Part shown: positions 8,264 through 16,234 of the stretch, piece after piece
Layout: each line of letters starts with the position of its first letter
Position numbering within the stretch: position 1 is the first letter of the stretch
From: Hymenobacter lucidus
Lineage (GTDB): Bacteria; Bacteroidota; Bacteroidia; Cytophagales; Hymenobacteraceae
Assembly: GCF_020447265.1 (NCBI RefSeq)
Contig: NZ_JAJADR010000001.1
Coordinates: 310,001-374,000 of the forward strand
Direction: 5' to 3'
Length of the DNA stretch: 64,000 bases
Notes under the pieces: generated by a model
The model's database searches: none
What the model saw: the letters and a program-made list of their open reading frames with translations, nothing else
Told to the model about the DNA's origin: nothing
Position numbers and translations under genes: made by a program

Positions 8264-9823
8264 CTAGTGCAGTACCGTCACCTTGCGGTGCAAGCTGTTG
8301 TTGCCCACTTTCACCTCCAGCAAGTAGATGCCGGGGGCCAGATCCTGCACCGGAATGCTGAGCTGCTGATGTCCGGCCGGCAGGCTCTGGTGCAGGGCCG
8401 TGCGCACATGTTGGCCGGTGGCGGTACGCAGCTCCACGTCGGTAACGGCGGCCTTGGGCAGCTCCAGGGCCAGGTGCAGCGTGTGCGCCGCCGGGTTGGG
8501 GTAGGTCTGAAGCGTGAGGCCCGGCAGAGTGCCGGTGGCTTTCGAGGAGAGTACTGTCACGTCAATCAGGGCCGTCCAGGCGCTGGACTGGATGTTGTCC
8601 ATGCGCGTCCAGACAGGACGCACCACGTTGTCGTGGGCTGTAATGTTGGTGTAGTCGCCGAAGAAGGCGCTTTGGTTGGGCGTAAACGGGCTTTGGCTAA
8701 GCCGGAAGTTCTGGAACGTTAGGCCGCCATCGGTGCTGCGGGCGCCGTACACGTCGGTGCGGGTATCGGTGTAGTTGCGCCGGTCGTAGAACACGAACCA
8801 GAGGTAGCCCGTTTTTTGGTCCACCGTCATCCAGGTGAAAAACTGGTGCCGGCCGGGCGGGTCGTTATTTACCCGCAATGGGGCATTCCAGGTCTGGCCG
8901 CCGTCGGTGCTGCGCACCAGCCACACGTCGGTGTCGGTGGGGCCGTTGCGCTGGTCGGTCCAGTTCACGTACACGTTGCCGCGGTGGGGCCCCGGGCTGG
9001 CGTCGCAGGCCGTTACGGGCAGGCCATTGGCCCGGTAAATGCCCGGCACGGCGTAGTCCCAGCCGCCGGGTTGGCTCACGATGGTGCGCTCTTTGGGCAG
9101 CCAGGTCTGGCCCGCGTCGAGGCTACGGTTGAACACGATACCGCGCGGTCCGGCCCAGGCAGTATAGATTTCTCCATTGGGACCCACGGTCGGCACGGCG
9201 CCTTCCACCGTTTCGTCCTCATCCACGGCGTCGCCGCCGTAGAAGCTGATGCGCTTGGGCGTGCTCCAGGTCTGGGCCTGGTCCGTCGATTTGGAGAACA
9301 GGATGCGGGTACTGTCGCGGGAGCTGAGGCTGCCGTAGGTGTCAAATTCGGTCCAGGTGGCGTAGAGGGCGTTGGTTTTGCGGTCTACGGCTACCCATTC
9401 CTTGTCCTGCTGCTTGGGCGGGTTCAGGCCAAAAAAGCTGCGGTAGCTGAAGGGTGAGGCGGCTTGCGGAGTGCGCTGCACCAGCATTCGGTCGATGAAA
9501 GGGAAGGCGCCGAACGTGCCGCCGGGGTTGGAAAGGTGGAAGTAGTAAAACGCACCCGTCGTATCGGCTACTACCACCGGGTCGCCCCACACGGAGTAGG
9601 GTGAGGTCAGGGTGCGCCACGTCCAGGTGCGGCCCCCGTCGAGGGAGCTGTACTGGTTGTTGAGGTTGGCCCCGGCAATTAGCTCCTGGGTGTTCTTGGG
9701 GTTGATGGCAATGCTCGTCTCGTTGGGCGAGTTCTGCACGCTGATGAGCACGTTGGGGTGCTGCGACTGGGCGCGCAGCCCGGCAGGCGTCAGCAGCAGG
9801 CTTAGCAGTAGAAGCTTCTTCAT
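8264..9823 (-). CDS. sialidase-fold (BNR/Asp-box) exoprotein with T9SS sorting domain
   Basis: 519 aa starting at ATG 9823 (MKKLLLL); three further codons upstream begin with TTG and are less likely. A signal peptide is followed by a beta-propeller region carrying several Asp-box-like motifs: SLDGGRTWTW, SLDAGQTW, STDGGQTW and STDGGLTF. The last ~80 residues (from TYPNPAAHTLHLALEL) are a type A T9SS sorting domain, so the protein crosses the outer membrane and is released or anchored at the surface. Asp-box propellers include sialidases, but the catalytic Arg triad and Tyr cannot be confirmed here, so the activity is open. Transcribed alone. Confidence 0.85.
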   Translation of the reverse strand: MKKLLLLSLLLTPAGLRAQSQHPNVLISVQNSPNETSIAINPKNTQELIAGANLNNQYSSLDGGRTWTWRTLTSPYSVWGDPVVVADTTGAFYYFHLSNPGGTFGAFPFIDRMLVQRTPQAASPFSYRSFFGLNPPKQQDKEWVAVDRKTNALYATWTEFDTYGSLSSRDSTRILFSKSTDQAQTWSTPKRISFYGGDAVDEDETVEGAVPTVGPNGEIYTAWAGPRGIVFNRSLDAGQTWLPKERTIVSQPGGWDYAVPGIYRANGLPVTACDASPGPHRGNVYVNWTDQRNGPTDTDVWLVRSTDGGQTWNAPLRVNNDPPGRHQFFTWMTVDQKTGYLWFVFYDRRNYTDTRTDVYGARSTDGGLTFQNFRLSQSPFTPNQSAFFGDYTNITAHDNVVRPVWTRMDNIQSSAWTALIDVTVLSSKATGTLPGLTLQTYPNPAAHTLHLALELPKAAVTDVELRTATGQHVRTALHQSLPAGHQQLSIPVQDLAPGIYLLEVKVGNNSLHRKVTVLH

Positions 9824-9866
9824 AACGGGCAATAGGGAGGCATGTAATGCAAGCTTAAAATACGTC

Positions 9867-9953
9867 TGTCATCCTGAGCTTGCAAAGGACCTTATCACGG
9901 CGGAGCGAGTGTCGTTCAACTCCCCTAAGGTCCTTCGCAAGCTCAGGATGACA
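9867..9953. repeat. large palindromic intergenic repeat, GTCATCCTGAGC type
   Basis: Arms 9867-9894 and 9926-9953 are inverted copies; the right arm on the minus strand reads GTCATCCTGAGCTTGCGAAG. TCCT and AGGA within each arm can pair. The layout matches 866-1010: a large palindrome followed about 28 bp later by the short ATTCC/GGAAT hairpin. Confidence 0.85.
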
Positions 9954-9977
9954 GCTACTATTGCAACGACGCCACGT

Positions 9978-10010
9978 GAGATTCCTCGGCTGCGCCTCGG
10001 AATGACGTTC
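9978..10010. repeat. short hairpin repeat, GTCATTCCGAGG type (copy 2)
   Basis: ATTCC (9981-9985) pairs with GGAAT (9999-10003), loop TCGGCTGCGCCTC. It differs from the copy at 978-1010 by one loop base and by CACGTGAG instead of CACGCGAG in the flank. It ends only 13 bp from the stop codon of the HMG-CoA reductase gene. Confidence 0.85.
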
Positions 10011-10022
10011 TATTCTGTCGCG

Positions 10023-11579
10023 CTACCTATTACGGCCGTATTGCTCGTGACTGCTCACCCAGTCCGACGACGAGATGGCCGAGCCCAGGCTTAGCTCGCC
10101 GGCCAGCACCACGCCGGCCACTATTTCAGCAAACTTATTGACCGTGCCCCGGCCCACGCAGCCCAGCATCCGCAGGCACTCGTTTTGGGTGGCCAGGCCC
10201 GTGCCGCCGCCGTGGGTAGCCACGATGAGCGAGGGAATGGTGATGCTCAGGTACAGGTCGCCTTCCTTGGTTACTTCCGAATACAGCACGCCCGCCGACG
10301 ACTCGCTCACGTTGGCCACGTCTTGGCCGGTGGCAATGAACATGGCCGTAATGCCGTTGGCCGAGTGGGCGCCGTTGTTGTTGGCCCCGCTCAGAAAGGC
10401 CCCCACGTTGCTCACCTGCCCGTGGTAGGCCAGCTGCTCGGGCGTTACGCGCATGCGCTGCTGCAGCACGTCGCGCTGCACCACGGCCTCGGCCACCACG
10501 CGCTTGCCCCGGGTCCGCATCACGTTGATCTGCGAGGCTTTCTTGTCGGTGGCGAAGTTCGATTCGAGGTAGAAGTGGCGAATGGGCGCGCCCTTGTAGT
10601 TTTCCAGAATCCAGGAGCAGGCGGCAAAGGTGGCCCGACCCACCATGTTCTGGCCCGCCGCGTCGCCGGTGCTGTAGTTGAAGCGCAGGTAGGCAAACTT
10701 GTTGCTCAGGTAGGTATCGATGTACTGCAGCTTGGCAATGCGGGAGGTGCTTTCGGCTTCGGGCCGGATCTTGTCAATTTCCGCCTCAACCCACTTGCCG
10801 AAGTCCCGGGCCCCGCGGGCATCGTCGAACACGAACACCGGAGCCCGCTGCATGGCGTCGCCGATGACGGTGCATTTCACGCCCCCGCAGAGGTTGAGCA
10901 CCTGAATGCCGCGGTTGTAGCTAGCTACCAAAGTGCCTTCGGTGGTGGCCATCGGAATGAGAAATTCGCCCTGGGCATGCTCGCCATTCACCAACAGCGG
11001 CCCGGCCAGCCCCACCGGAATCTGGGCCACGCCGGTGAAATGCTCACAGTTGCCCTGCAGCATGTGGGGGTCGAAGGAGTAATTCTTCAGGTGCTTGAAC
11101 TCCTGGCCCGAAAACTCCTCGGCAAAGCGCTGTCGGGCCTGAATGGCAGCCTCGGAGTAGTCGTCCTGGTCCTGGCGCGGAATGCGGGTGCGGTTGTCGG
11201 GAATGTTGACGATGGCGTCCTCCACTTCCACGCTCAGGTCGCCGAATGGGTCGGCCGAGAACTGCACCTGCACCGTGTGGATGCCTTCCTTGAGGTGCTC
11301 AGTGGCCAAGTGAAACGTGGCGGCCTGGCCTACGGGCAGCTCAAAGCCCGCGCTGTCGGCGTTGAACACCGTGGCGGGCCGCATGTCGCCCTCGCCCAGG
11401 TCAATGGTAATCTGCTCGACGCCCAGGCGCACCCCGTCAATCTGCACGGCGTCGATGCGGGTGATGCGCACTGTGTCGAGGCGGTTCTTGATGCTGAAGG
11501 CCACGCCCTCGGGCGTGTTGTGCAGGCTGCCACGGGTGTAGAGCAGCTTGAGGAGCATGGGGCTGGGCGTAAAGATCAT
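10023..11579 (-). CDS. hydroxymethylglutaryl-CoA reductase with extra N-terminal beta domain
   Basis: Reduces HMG-CoA to mevalonate, the committed step of the mevalonate isoprenoid route. 518 aa. The reductase part (about residues 150-518) resembles class I enzymes: catalytic Glu in ATTEGTLVAS, Lys in ATDKKASQIN, Asp in GQDVANVSES, and a C-terminal SSHEQYGRN block matching the catalytic His region. Residues 1-130 are not reductase; the pattern (FSIKNRLDTVRITRIDAV, then a conserved FxxG and an EGIHTVQVQF strand) recalls the DUF6379 / C-glycoside deglycosidase beta-subunit domain, an inference from memory. ATG at 11579; MLLKLLY (11558) is an alternative start. No other mevalonate gene is adjacent. 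Confidence 0.9.
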   Translation of the reverse strand: MIFTPSPMLLKLLYTRGSLHNTPEGVAFSIKNRLDTVRITRIDAVQIDGVRLGVEQITIDLGEGDMRPATVFNADSAGFELPVGQAATFHLATEHLKEGIHTVQVQFSADPFGDLSVEVEDAIVNIPDNRTRIPRQDQDDYSEAAIQARQRFAEEFSGQEFKHLKNYSFDPHMLQGNCEHFTGVAQIPVGLAGPLLVNGEHAQGEFLIPMATTEGTLVASYNRGIQVLNLCGGVKCTVIGDAMQRAPVFVFDDARGARDFGKWVEAEIDKIRPEAESTSRIAKLQYIDTYLSNKFAYLRFNYSTGDAAGQNMVGRATFAACSWILENYKGAPIRHFYLESNFATDKKASQINVMRTRGKRVVAEAVVQRDVLQQRMRVTPEQLAYHGQVSNVGAFLSGANNNGAHSANGITAMFIATGQDVANVSESSAGVLYSEVTKEGDLYLSITIPSLIVATHGGGTGLATQNECLRMLGCVGRGTVNKFAEIVAGVVLAGELSLGSAISSSDWVSSHEQYGRNR

Positions 11580-11683
11580 AAGGCGCGAAAGTGGGTTCGG
11601 TGGGGATATGGCGGGATTAATGTGCGAATTTTTCCCCGAACCGCCCGTGCCGCCCCCAAGAATAGCGGCTACTGCCCGGTGGC

Positions 11684-12481
11684 CTAGCGCTTGCCTTTCC
11701 GCTTTTCGGGCGCGGCATCCGGCTCCCGGCTGAAGGTGATTGGTAGCGTGTAAGCACAGTCTACCGGCAGGTTATTCTGAGTGCCCGGTTGCCAATTGCT
11801 CATCTGGCTGACCACGCGTAATGCTTCTGCATCCAATGCCGGGGCAACTCCTCGCACAACACGGGCATTGGTTACAGCTCCGGTTTTGGTAACCAAGAAG
11901 CTGACGAACACTTTGCCCGAAGCCATGACTCCGTCGGGGTAGCGCGTGTTTTGCCCAATATAGGTGAGTAAGCTGTTCATGCCGCCGGGGTACTGCGGCA
12001 TCTGCTCCACACCCCCAAATACCATTCGCTCCTTGGGTTCCGGTAGGGCAGCTGCTGGTGCGAGTAGCGGTTTTGCGTCATCCGTAAGGGAAACCGGGCT
12101 AAGCTCCTCCGGCGTCTTGAGTTGCAACTCGGTAGCGGGCTTAAACCGGGTATTCAGCTCGGCCTTTTGCAGCTGCGCCCAGGCCTCGCCACTGCTCAGC
12201 CCCAGCCCGCATACCAGCACCAGCGCCACCACGAACCGCCGCAGCTTCGGCCGTAGCTGCACCTGCGCCGGAGCCAGCTGCGCCTCCCGGAACCGGCCGC
12301 ACAGCCGCCCATCCGCCGAGGCAGCGCGGGCAGCTTCCAGGTCGGCTTGGGTGGCGGCGGTGAAGTCTACCACCGTCCGGTTGCAGCTCTGGCAGTGGCG
12401 GCCTTGCTCAGTAGGCGTCATCTGTTGCCAGCCTTCGTGGCAAGGGCTCAGGCGCACGTTCAGGATGGGCAGGTCGAGCAT
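11684..12481 (-). CDS. CxxC-domain energy transducer with TonB C-terminal domain (paralogue A)
   Basis: 265 aa from ATG 12481 (MLDLPILNVRL), one base after the stop of the upstream paralogue, so the two are co-transcribed. Order: a short N-terminal motif; a zinc-ribbon-like Bacteroidota module (GRHCQSCNRTVVDFT ... GRLCGRF); one membrane segment (about residues 83-100); a linker; and a TonB C-terminal domain (PQYPGGMNSLLTYI ... VFVSFLVTKTGAVTNARVVR ... NWQPGTQNN). Such proteins pass inner-membrane force or signals to periplasmic partners, though many are of unknown role. No exbB/exbD is adjacent. The last ~12 residues are basic (EKRKGKR). Confidence 0.85.
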   Translation of the reverse strand: MLDLPILNVRLSPCHEGWQQMTPTEQGRHCQSCNRTVVDFTAATQADLEAARAASADGRLCGRFREAQLAPAQVQLRPKLRRFVVALVLVCGLGLSSGEAWAQLQKAELNTRFKPATELQLKTPEELSPVSLTDDAKPLLAPAAALPEPKERMVFGGVEQMPQYPGGMNSLLTYIGQNTRYPDGVMASGKVFVSFLVTKTGAVTNARVVRGVAPALDAEALRVVSQMSNWQPGTQNNLPVDCAYTLPITFSREPDAAPEKRKGKR

Positions 12482-12482
12482 C

Positions 12483-13067
12483 TTACTTCTGGCTAAAGGT
12501 GACAGGAACTGTATAGTCGACGTCAATCGGCTGGTTGTTCTGCTCACCGGGTTTCCAGGATGGCATGTGGCTGACTACGCGCACCGCTTCCACATCCAGC
12601 GCCGGAGTAATTCCCTTCATAACCCTGGCGTTGCGGATAGCGCCGGTTTTGGTGACTGTAAAGCTGACGAACACTTTACCCGAAGACGTGTTGCCGGCCG
12701 AATACCGCAGGTTGCGCCTGAAATATGTTAACATAGCTTCATAGCCACCGGGAAACTCGGGCATCTTTTCCCCAAAGTAGCAGATGATCTTACCAGGTGG
12801 CAGCGCACCCATAGGAGCCAGCAAAGCCTCCTGATTAACAGTCAGACTAGTGGGGTTCAGGTCTTCCGCAGTTGTCCACGCTGCCCTGGCCAGCACCGCC
12901 TCATTTGTCTGTGCCCGGGCCTGCTGACTATTCAGCGCCAGAATGCCCATTATTACGACCACAAAAAGGTGCCATAATCGGGGATGCACCTGCTGGGCAG
13001 GCACCATCGGCTGCCCAGGTGCATAGCAGGCAGTCAGGCGGACATTCAGGATGGGCAGATTAAGCAT
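12483..13067 (-). CDS. TonB C-terminal domain protein lacking the CxxC module (paralogue B)
   Basis: 194 aa from ATG 13067. The first 11 residues (MLNLPILNVRL) and the whole C-terminal half match paralogue A at 11684-12481, but about 55 residues that carry the CxxC zinc-ribbon in A are absent: after about residue 29 it passes straight into the membrane segment (HLFVVVIMGILALNS). The TonB-C hallmarks are intact (PEFPGGYEAMLTYF, VFVSFTVTKTGAIRNARVMK, PSWKPGEQNN). It is the first gene of the pair, and the phased palindrome array lies 155-400 bp upstream in its leader region. Confidence 0.83.
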   Translation of the reverse strand: MLNLPILNVRLTACYAPGQPMVPAQQVHPRLWHLFVVVIMGILALNSQQARAQTNEAVLARAAWTTAEDLNPTSLTVNQEALLAPMGALPPGKIICYFGEKMPEFPGGYEAMLTYFRRNLRYSAGNTSSGKVFVSFTVTKTGAIRNARVMKGITPALDVEAVRVVSHMPSWKPGEQNNQPIDVDYTVPVTFSQK

Positions 13068-13224
13068 AGCAGGATGAGCAGCGGTGGTAAGCCGGTAACG
13101 CGGCCATGGACTCTGCCAATATCCGGAAGATACATTTCTTTCCGAATGCCCGGACTGCCACTGCCGAAGTGGGTCGCCGCTCCGCCAGGAAAGCTGCCCG
13201 CCAAGTATCGGATGTACGATGCCG

Positions 13225-13473
13225 CCCCAAATACATTCTGCACTGGTGCAGATACCGTCCGGCGCTGGCTAGATGCGTCCTGCATCGGTGCAGGATGTAT
13301 GTAGGCCATACTTTATAACGTCTGCACCGGTGCAGAGCGTATCTAGGGCATACTTCCCTATGCCTGCACCGATGCGGACACTATTGGGAGCCGGCTGGAT
13401 ACACCTCGCACCGGTGCAGGTGCTATCCAGCCGCTTCCTGAGGCTATTGCCACCGGTGACAATAGCCTTCAGG
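13225..13473. repeat. array of six palindromes at exact 42-bp spacing
   Basis: Six palindromes share the core tGCACCGGTGCa. Their dyad centres are at 13244.5, 13286.5, 13328.5, 13370.5, 13412.5 and 13454.5, each 42 bp apart. Cores: CTGCACTGGTGCAG, CTGCATCGGTGCAG, CTGCACCGGTGCAG, CTGCACCGATGCGG, TCGCACCGGTGCAG and CCACCGGTGA. The flanks differ between units but are self-complementary within several of them. Unit 5 is a nearly complete 40-nt hairpin (13393-13432), and unit 6 folds over 13437-13473. It lies between the WG-repeat gene (stop 13504) and the start of paralogue B (13067), both leftward, so it would be transcribed in the leader or spacer RNA. No protein-coding reading spans it. Confidence 0.9.
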
Positions 13474-13503
13474 GTTCGTGGGCGGGCAGTGTGGCGCGGG
13501 CGG

Positions 13504-14304
13504 CTACTCGAAAAACTCCCGGCCGCGGGCGTCGATGTAGCCGGTGCGGCCGTCGGGGGTGGTTACGCGGGCCACGTCGGCTAGGAAGGGCTCGGCGGCG
13601 CTGTATTTGATGGGCACCAGCAGGCGGCCATCCTCGGCTAGGTACCCAAACCGGCCCTGCTGCTCCACAATGGCGTTGGCGAAGTTGTTGACTTCCACGG
13701 CCCGGATGGCGTCGTACTCCAGGGGCAGGGTCAGCTTGCCTTTGTTGTTGAGCACGCCCCATTTCGCGCCCTGGCGCACAAACAGCAGCCCGTTGTAGTT
13801 TTCCTGAATTTCGTCGTAGACAGGCGGCACCACGGCCTGGCCCACCGTGAAGCGGAAGCCGACCTTGCCGTTTTGCCGCGTCAGGTCGCCCTGGGTGAGA
13901 AAATCGGTTTCCGGCTCGGGCTCGGCGGGCGTGGTTACGCGCTGGCCGCTGCCGTCAATCTGGAACGTCTCCCCATTGAGTTCCACCGTGGCCCGGTCGC
14001 GCTGAAAAGTGCCGGCTTTGCTGAACTGCACGGGCGTGACGGGGTTGCCGCCGCCGTCGATGTAGCCGTAGAGCGTGCCGATGCGCACCCAGGCTATTTC
14101 CTGCACGAAGGGCCCGGCCTCGTCGTACTGCAGGGGCAGCACCAGGCGGCGGTTCTGGTCGGCGTAGCCCCACTTCTGGCCCTTATGAAAGGGAATGAGG
14201 CGGGCCGTGGTGGTCTGGACCGGGGAAGCTGCCGCCAGCAGCAGGGCCAGGGCCAGCCCGGGGGCGGCGCGGCAAACGAAGGAAGGGGAGAAGAAGCCAG
14301 GCAT
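13504..14304 (-). CDS. exported WG-repeat protein
   Basis: 266 aa, ATG 14304. A signal peptide (about residues 1-28) is followed by WG-type beta repeats of about 40-45 residues: KGQKWGYADQNRRLVLPLQYDE, then LYGYIDGGGNPVTPVQFSKA, NGKVGFRF..VVPPVYDEI, AKWGVLNNKGKLTLPLEYD, GRFGYLAEDGRLLVPIKY and GRTGYIDARGREF. WG repeats form extended beta-structures and are thought to mediate protein contacts; no enzymatic motif is seen. The final units are short, but the stop looks genuine. Transcribed leftward; possibly read through into the palindrome array. Confidence 0.88.
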   Translation of the reverse strand: MPGFFSPSFVCRAAPGLALALLLAAASPVQTTTARLIPFHKGQKWGYADQNRRLVLPLQYDEAGPFVQEIAWVRIGTLYGYIDGGGNPVTPVQFSKAGTFQRDRATVELNGETFQIDGSGQRVTTPAEPEPETDFLTQGDLTRQNGKVGFRFTVGQAVVPPVYDEIQENYNGLLFVRQGAKWGVLNNKGKLTLPLEYDAIRAVEVNNFANAIVEQQGRFGYLAEDGRLLVPIKYSAAEPFLADVARVTTPDGRTGYIDARGREFFE

Positions 14305-14515
14305 TGGCCCTAAGATACGGGCGCCAGACGAAAACCCGCCGCTGCTGCTTCACGTCTGCTTCACTCCGGGAGGCCGTATTTGCCGGCCAGCCGGCACCCG
14401 CGCGGCACCTCCCAACAAGCCCGCCGATTGGCTGTTTCACCTCCGGCCGCAGGTTGCGTGCTTCGTAGTCGTATCTTAGCGCGGCTGCCAACTATGTTTC
14501 TGCCGAGCTGTTTTT

Positions 14516-15331
14516 ATGGCCTTACTATCAACCTATCCGCGTTTCACCCTGCAGCACAGCCTCACGGCCGAGCAGCGGGACTTCTTTCGTCAGTACGGTT
14601 TCCTGCATTTTCGCGGCTTCATCACGCCCGAGAAGGTGCAGGAAATTCTGCGGGCCACCGAGGCCGTGCAGCAAACCTGGCTGCAGGAAGGCGTCGAGAA
14701 AATCAATGGCGTGCCCATCAAGTACGGCCGCGACGTAGACGGCTCCCGCATTGTGCAGCGCTTTGCCTTTGCCTCCCAGCACAGCCCCGTGCTGCACGAG
14801 TTTTTGCAGGATGAGCGGTTCCGGGCCCTGTTTCCGCTACTGGAAGCGGCTAATGAGCGGGTGGGCGAAAACGAGAAGGACGGCCTGGTTATCAACCACT
14901 ACGTGAACGTGCCGGGCTCGGAGTTCAGCCAGATGGGCTGGCATACCGACTCACTGCGCGACGTATTCTACGGCAAGCGCATCGGGCCCATGCTGAACGT
15001 GGGCGTGCACCTCGATGGCACCCCGGCCACCAACGGCGGCCTGCGCATTCTGCCCGGCACCCACCACCAGTCGCTGCGCGAAATGATTTTCCGCAAGAAG
15101 TACTTCAAGGACAATACCGCCGACCCCGAGGAGCTGGCCGTTGAAACCGAAGCCGGCGACCTGACCGTGCACGACGGCCGCATGTGGCACCGCGTGGCCC
15201 AGTCGCCGCTGGTAGGCGACGTGTCGCGCCGCCGCGTGATGTACGTGCCCATCATTGCCGGCAAGTACGCCCCCAAAAAGCCCGACAGCCCCACCCCATT
15301 CTACCTGCGCTTCCTGCACCTGGTGAAGTAG
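14516..15331 (+). CDS. phytanoyl-CoA dioxygenase (PhyH) family protein
   Basis: 271 aa Fe(II)/2-oxoglutarate oxygenase. The facial triad is visible: HxD in GWHTDSLRD and the distal His in DGRMWHRVAQS, with an Arg a few residues on (SRRRVMYV) suited to bind 2-oxoglutarate. The N-terminal LTAEQRDFFRQYGFLHFRGF block is typical of the family. Substrate unknown; PhyH members hydroxylate lipids, small metabolites or antibiotics. ATG at 14516 is preceded by TATCTTAG (14472-14479), one base off the -7 consensus. Followed by a repeat and an SDR gene in the same direction. Confidence 0.88.
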   Translation: MALLSTYPRFTLQHSLTAEQRDFFRQYGFLHFRGFITPEKVQEILRATEAVQQTWLQEGVEKINGVPIKYGRDVDGSRIVQRFAFASQHSPVLHEFLQDERFRALFPLLEAANERVGENEKDGLVINHYVNVPGSEFSQMGWHTDSLRDVFYGKRIGPMLNVGVHLDGTPATNGGLRILPGTHHQSLREMIFRKKYFKDNTADPEELAVETEAGDLTVHDGRMWHRVAQSPLVGDVSRRRVMYVPIIAGKYAPKKPDSPTPFYLRFLHLVK

Positions 15332-15344
15332 GGAAAGGTGAAGT

Positions 15345-15446
15345 GGTGATTTAGCGACTTAGTGAGTTGTCGTTCAAGTCGCGCAGCCTGCTCATCCCGA
15401 ACATCAAACTCACTAACTCACTAATTCACTAAGTCGCTAAATCACC
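15345..15446. repeat. inverted repeat built from 8-bp words, ending 2 bp before a start codon
   Basis: Left arm 15345-15368 (GGTGATTTAGCGACTTAGTG...) matches the reverse complement of 15423-15446 with one mismatch in 24. The right side is a 5 x 8-bp degenerate tandem repeat (15407-15446: AACTCACT, AACTCACT, AATTCACT, AAGTCGCT, AAATCACC). The element ends two bases before the SDR ATG at 15449. Confidence 0.85.
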
Positions 15447-15448
15447 CT

Positions 15449-16234
15449 ATGCCCTTCGCCCTCATTACCGGTGCTTCCCGCGGCATTGGCCGCGCCCTGG
15501 CCGCCGAGCTGGCCGGGCGCGGCTACCACCTGCTGCTCACGGCCCGCAGTGCCGACCAGCTCACGCAGGTAGCCACCGAACTGAGCCAGCGCCACGGCGT
15601 GCAGGCTCACACCCTAGCCCTCGACCTGGCTGAGCCCGGCGCAGCCACCACGCTGGCCGCCTGGGCCCAAGCACAAACCACCGAACTGGCCGTGTTGGTA
15701 AACAACGCGGGCTACGGGCTGTGGGGCCGGTTTGAGGACTTGCCGCTGGCCGCCCAGCAGAACATGCTCCAGCTCAACATGCTGCTGCCCGTGGAGCTGA
15801 CCCACCAGCTGCTGCCCTTGCTCAAGGCGCAGCCCAAGGCCTACATTCTGAACATTGCCAGCACGGCCGCCTACCAGGCCGTGCCCACGCTCACGCTCTA
15901 CGCGGCCAGCAAGGCGTTTCTGCTCACCTTCTCCCGCGGCCTGCGCTACGAGCTCCGCGACTCCCCCGTGTCCGTTACCTGCCTCAGCCCGGGCGCCACC
16001 ACCACCGACTTTGCCGACCGCGCGGGTATGAGTGCCGGCCTGCAGGAAGTGGCCGCCAAGCTCTCCATGACGCCCGAGCAGGTGGCGCAGGCGGGCATCG
16101 TGGCCATGCTGGCCGGCGAGGCCGAAGTCATTCCCGGGGCCCTGAATAAGGTATCGGCCCGCCTCACGGGCTTCGTGCCCAAGTCGATAACCGAGAAAAT
16201 AGCGGCTAATATCTACGAGAAGCACCTGAAGTAG
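15449..16234 (+). CDS. short-chain dehydrogenase/reductase
   Basis: 261 aa classical SDR. The NAD(P)-binding TGASRGIG is at residues 8-15, NNAG at about 91, and the catalytic Ser-Tyr-Lys set is in NIASTAAY...YAASKAF. An Arg after the second strand (LTARSADQ) suggests NADP(H) preference. The C-terminal part is the DltE/YohF-like type (PGATTTDF, then a helix-rich end). Substrate unknown. Its 3' end overlaps the convergent PAP2-like gene by 29 bp. The start codon directly abuts the inverted repeat at 15345-15446. Confidence 0.93.
   Translation: MPFALITGASRGIGRALAAELAGRGYHLLLTARSADQLTQVATELSQRHGVQAHTLALDLAEPGAATTLAAWAQAQTTELAVLVNNAGYGLWGRFEDLPLAAQQNMLQLNMLLPVELTHQLLPLLKAQPKAYILNIASTAAYQAVPTLTLYAASKAFLLTFSRGLRYELRDSPVSVTCLSPGATTTDFADRAGMSAGLQEVAAKLSMTPEQVAQAGIVAMLAGEAEVIPGALNKVSARLTGFVPKSITEKIAANIYEKHLK

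Noticed and set aside
10185..11687. A 500-codon + strand open frame opposite HMG-CoA reductase
   Set aside because: Antisense to a complete reductase gene with all catalytic motifs; no domain in the reverse frame.
13225..13473. Considered as a CRISPR array or a coding tandem repeat (14-residue period)
   Set aside because: Repeats are short palindromes with degenerate rather than unique spacers, there are no cas genes, and all frames across the tract carry stops or lack a plausible start.
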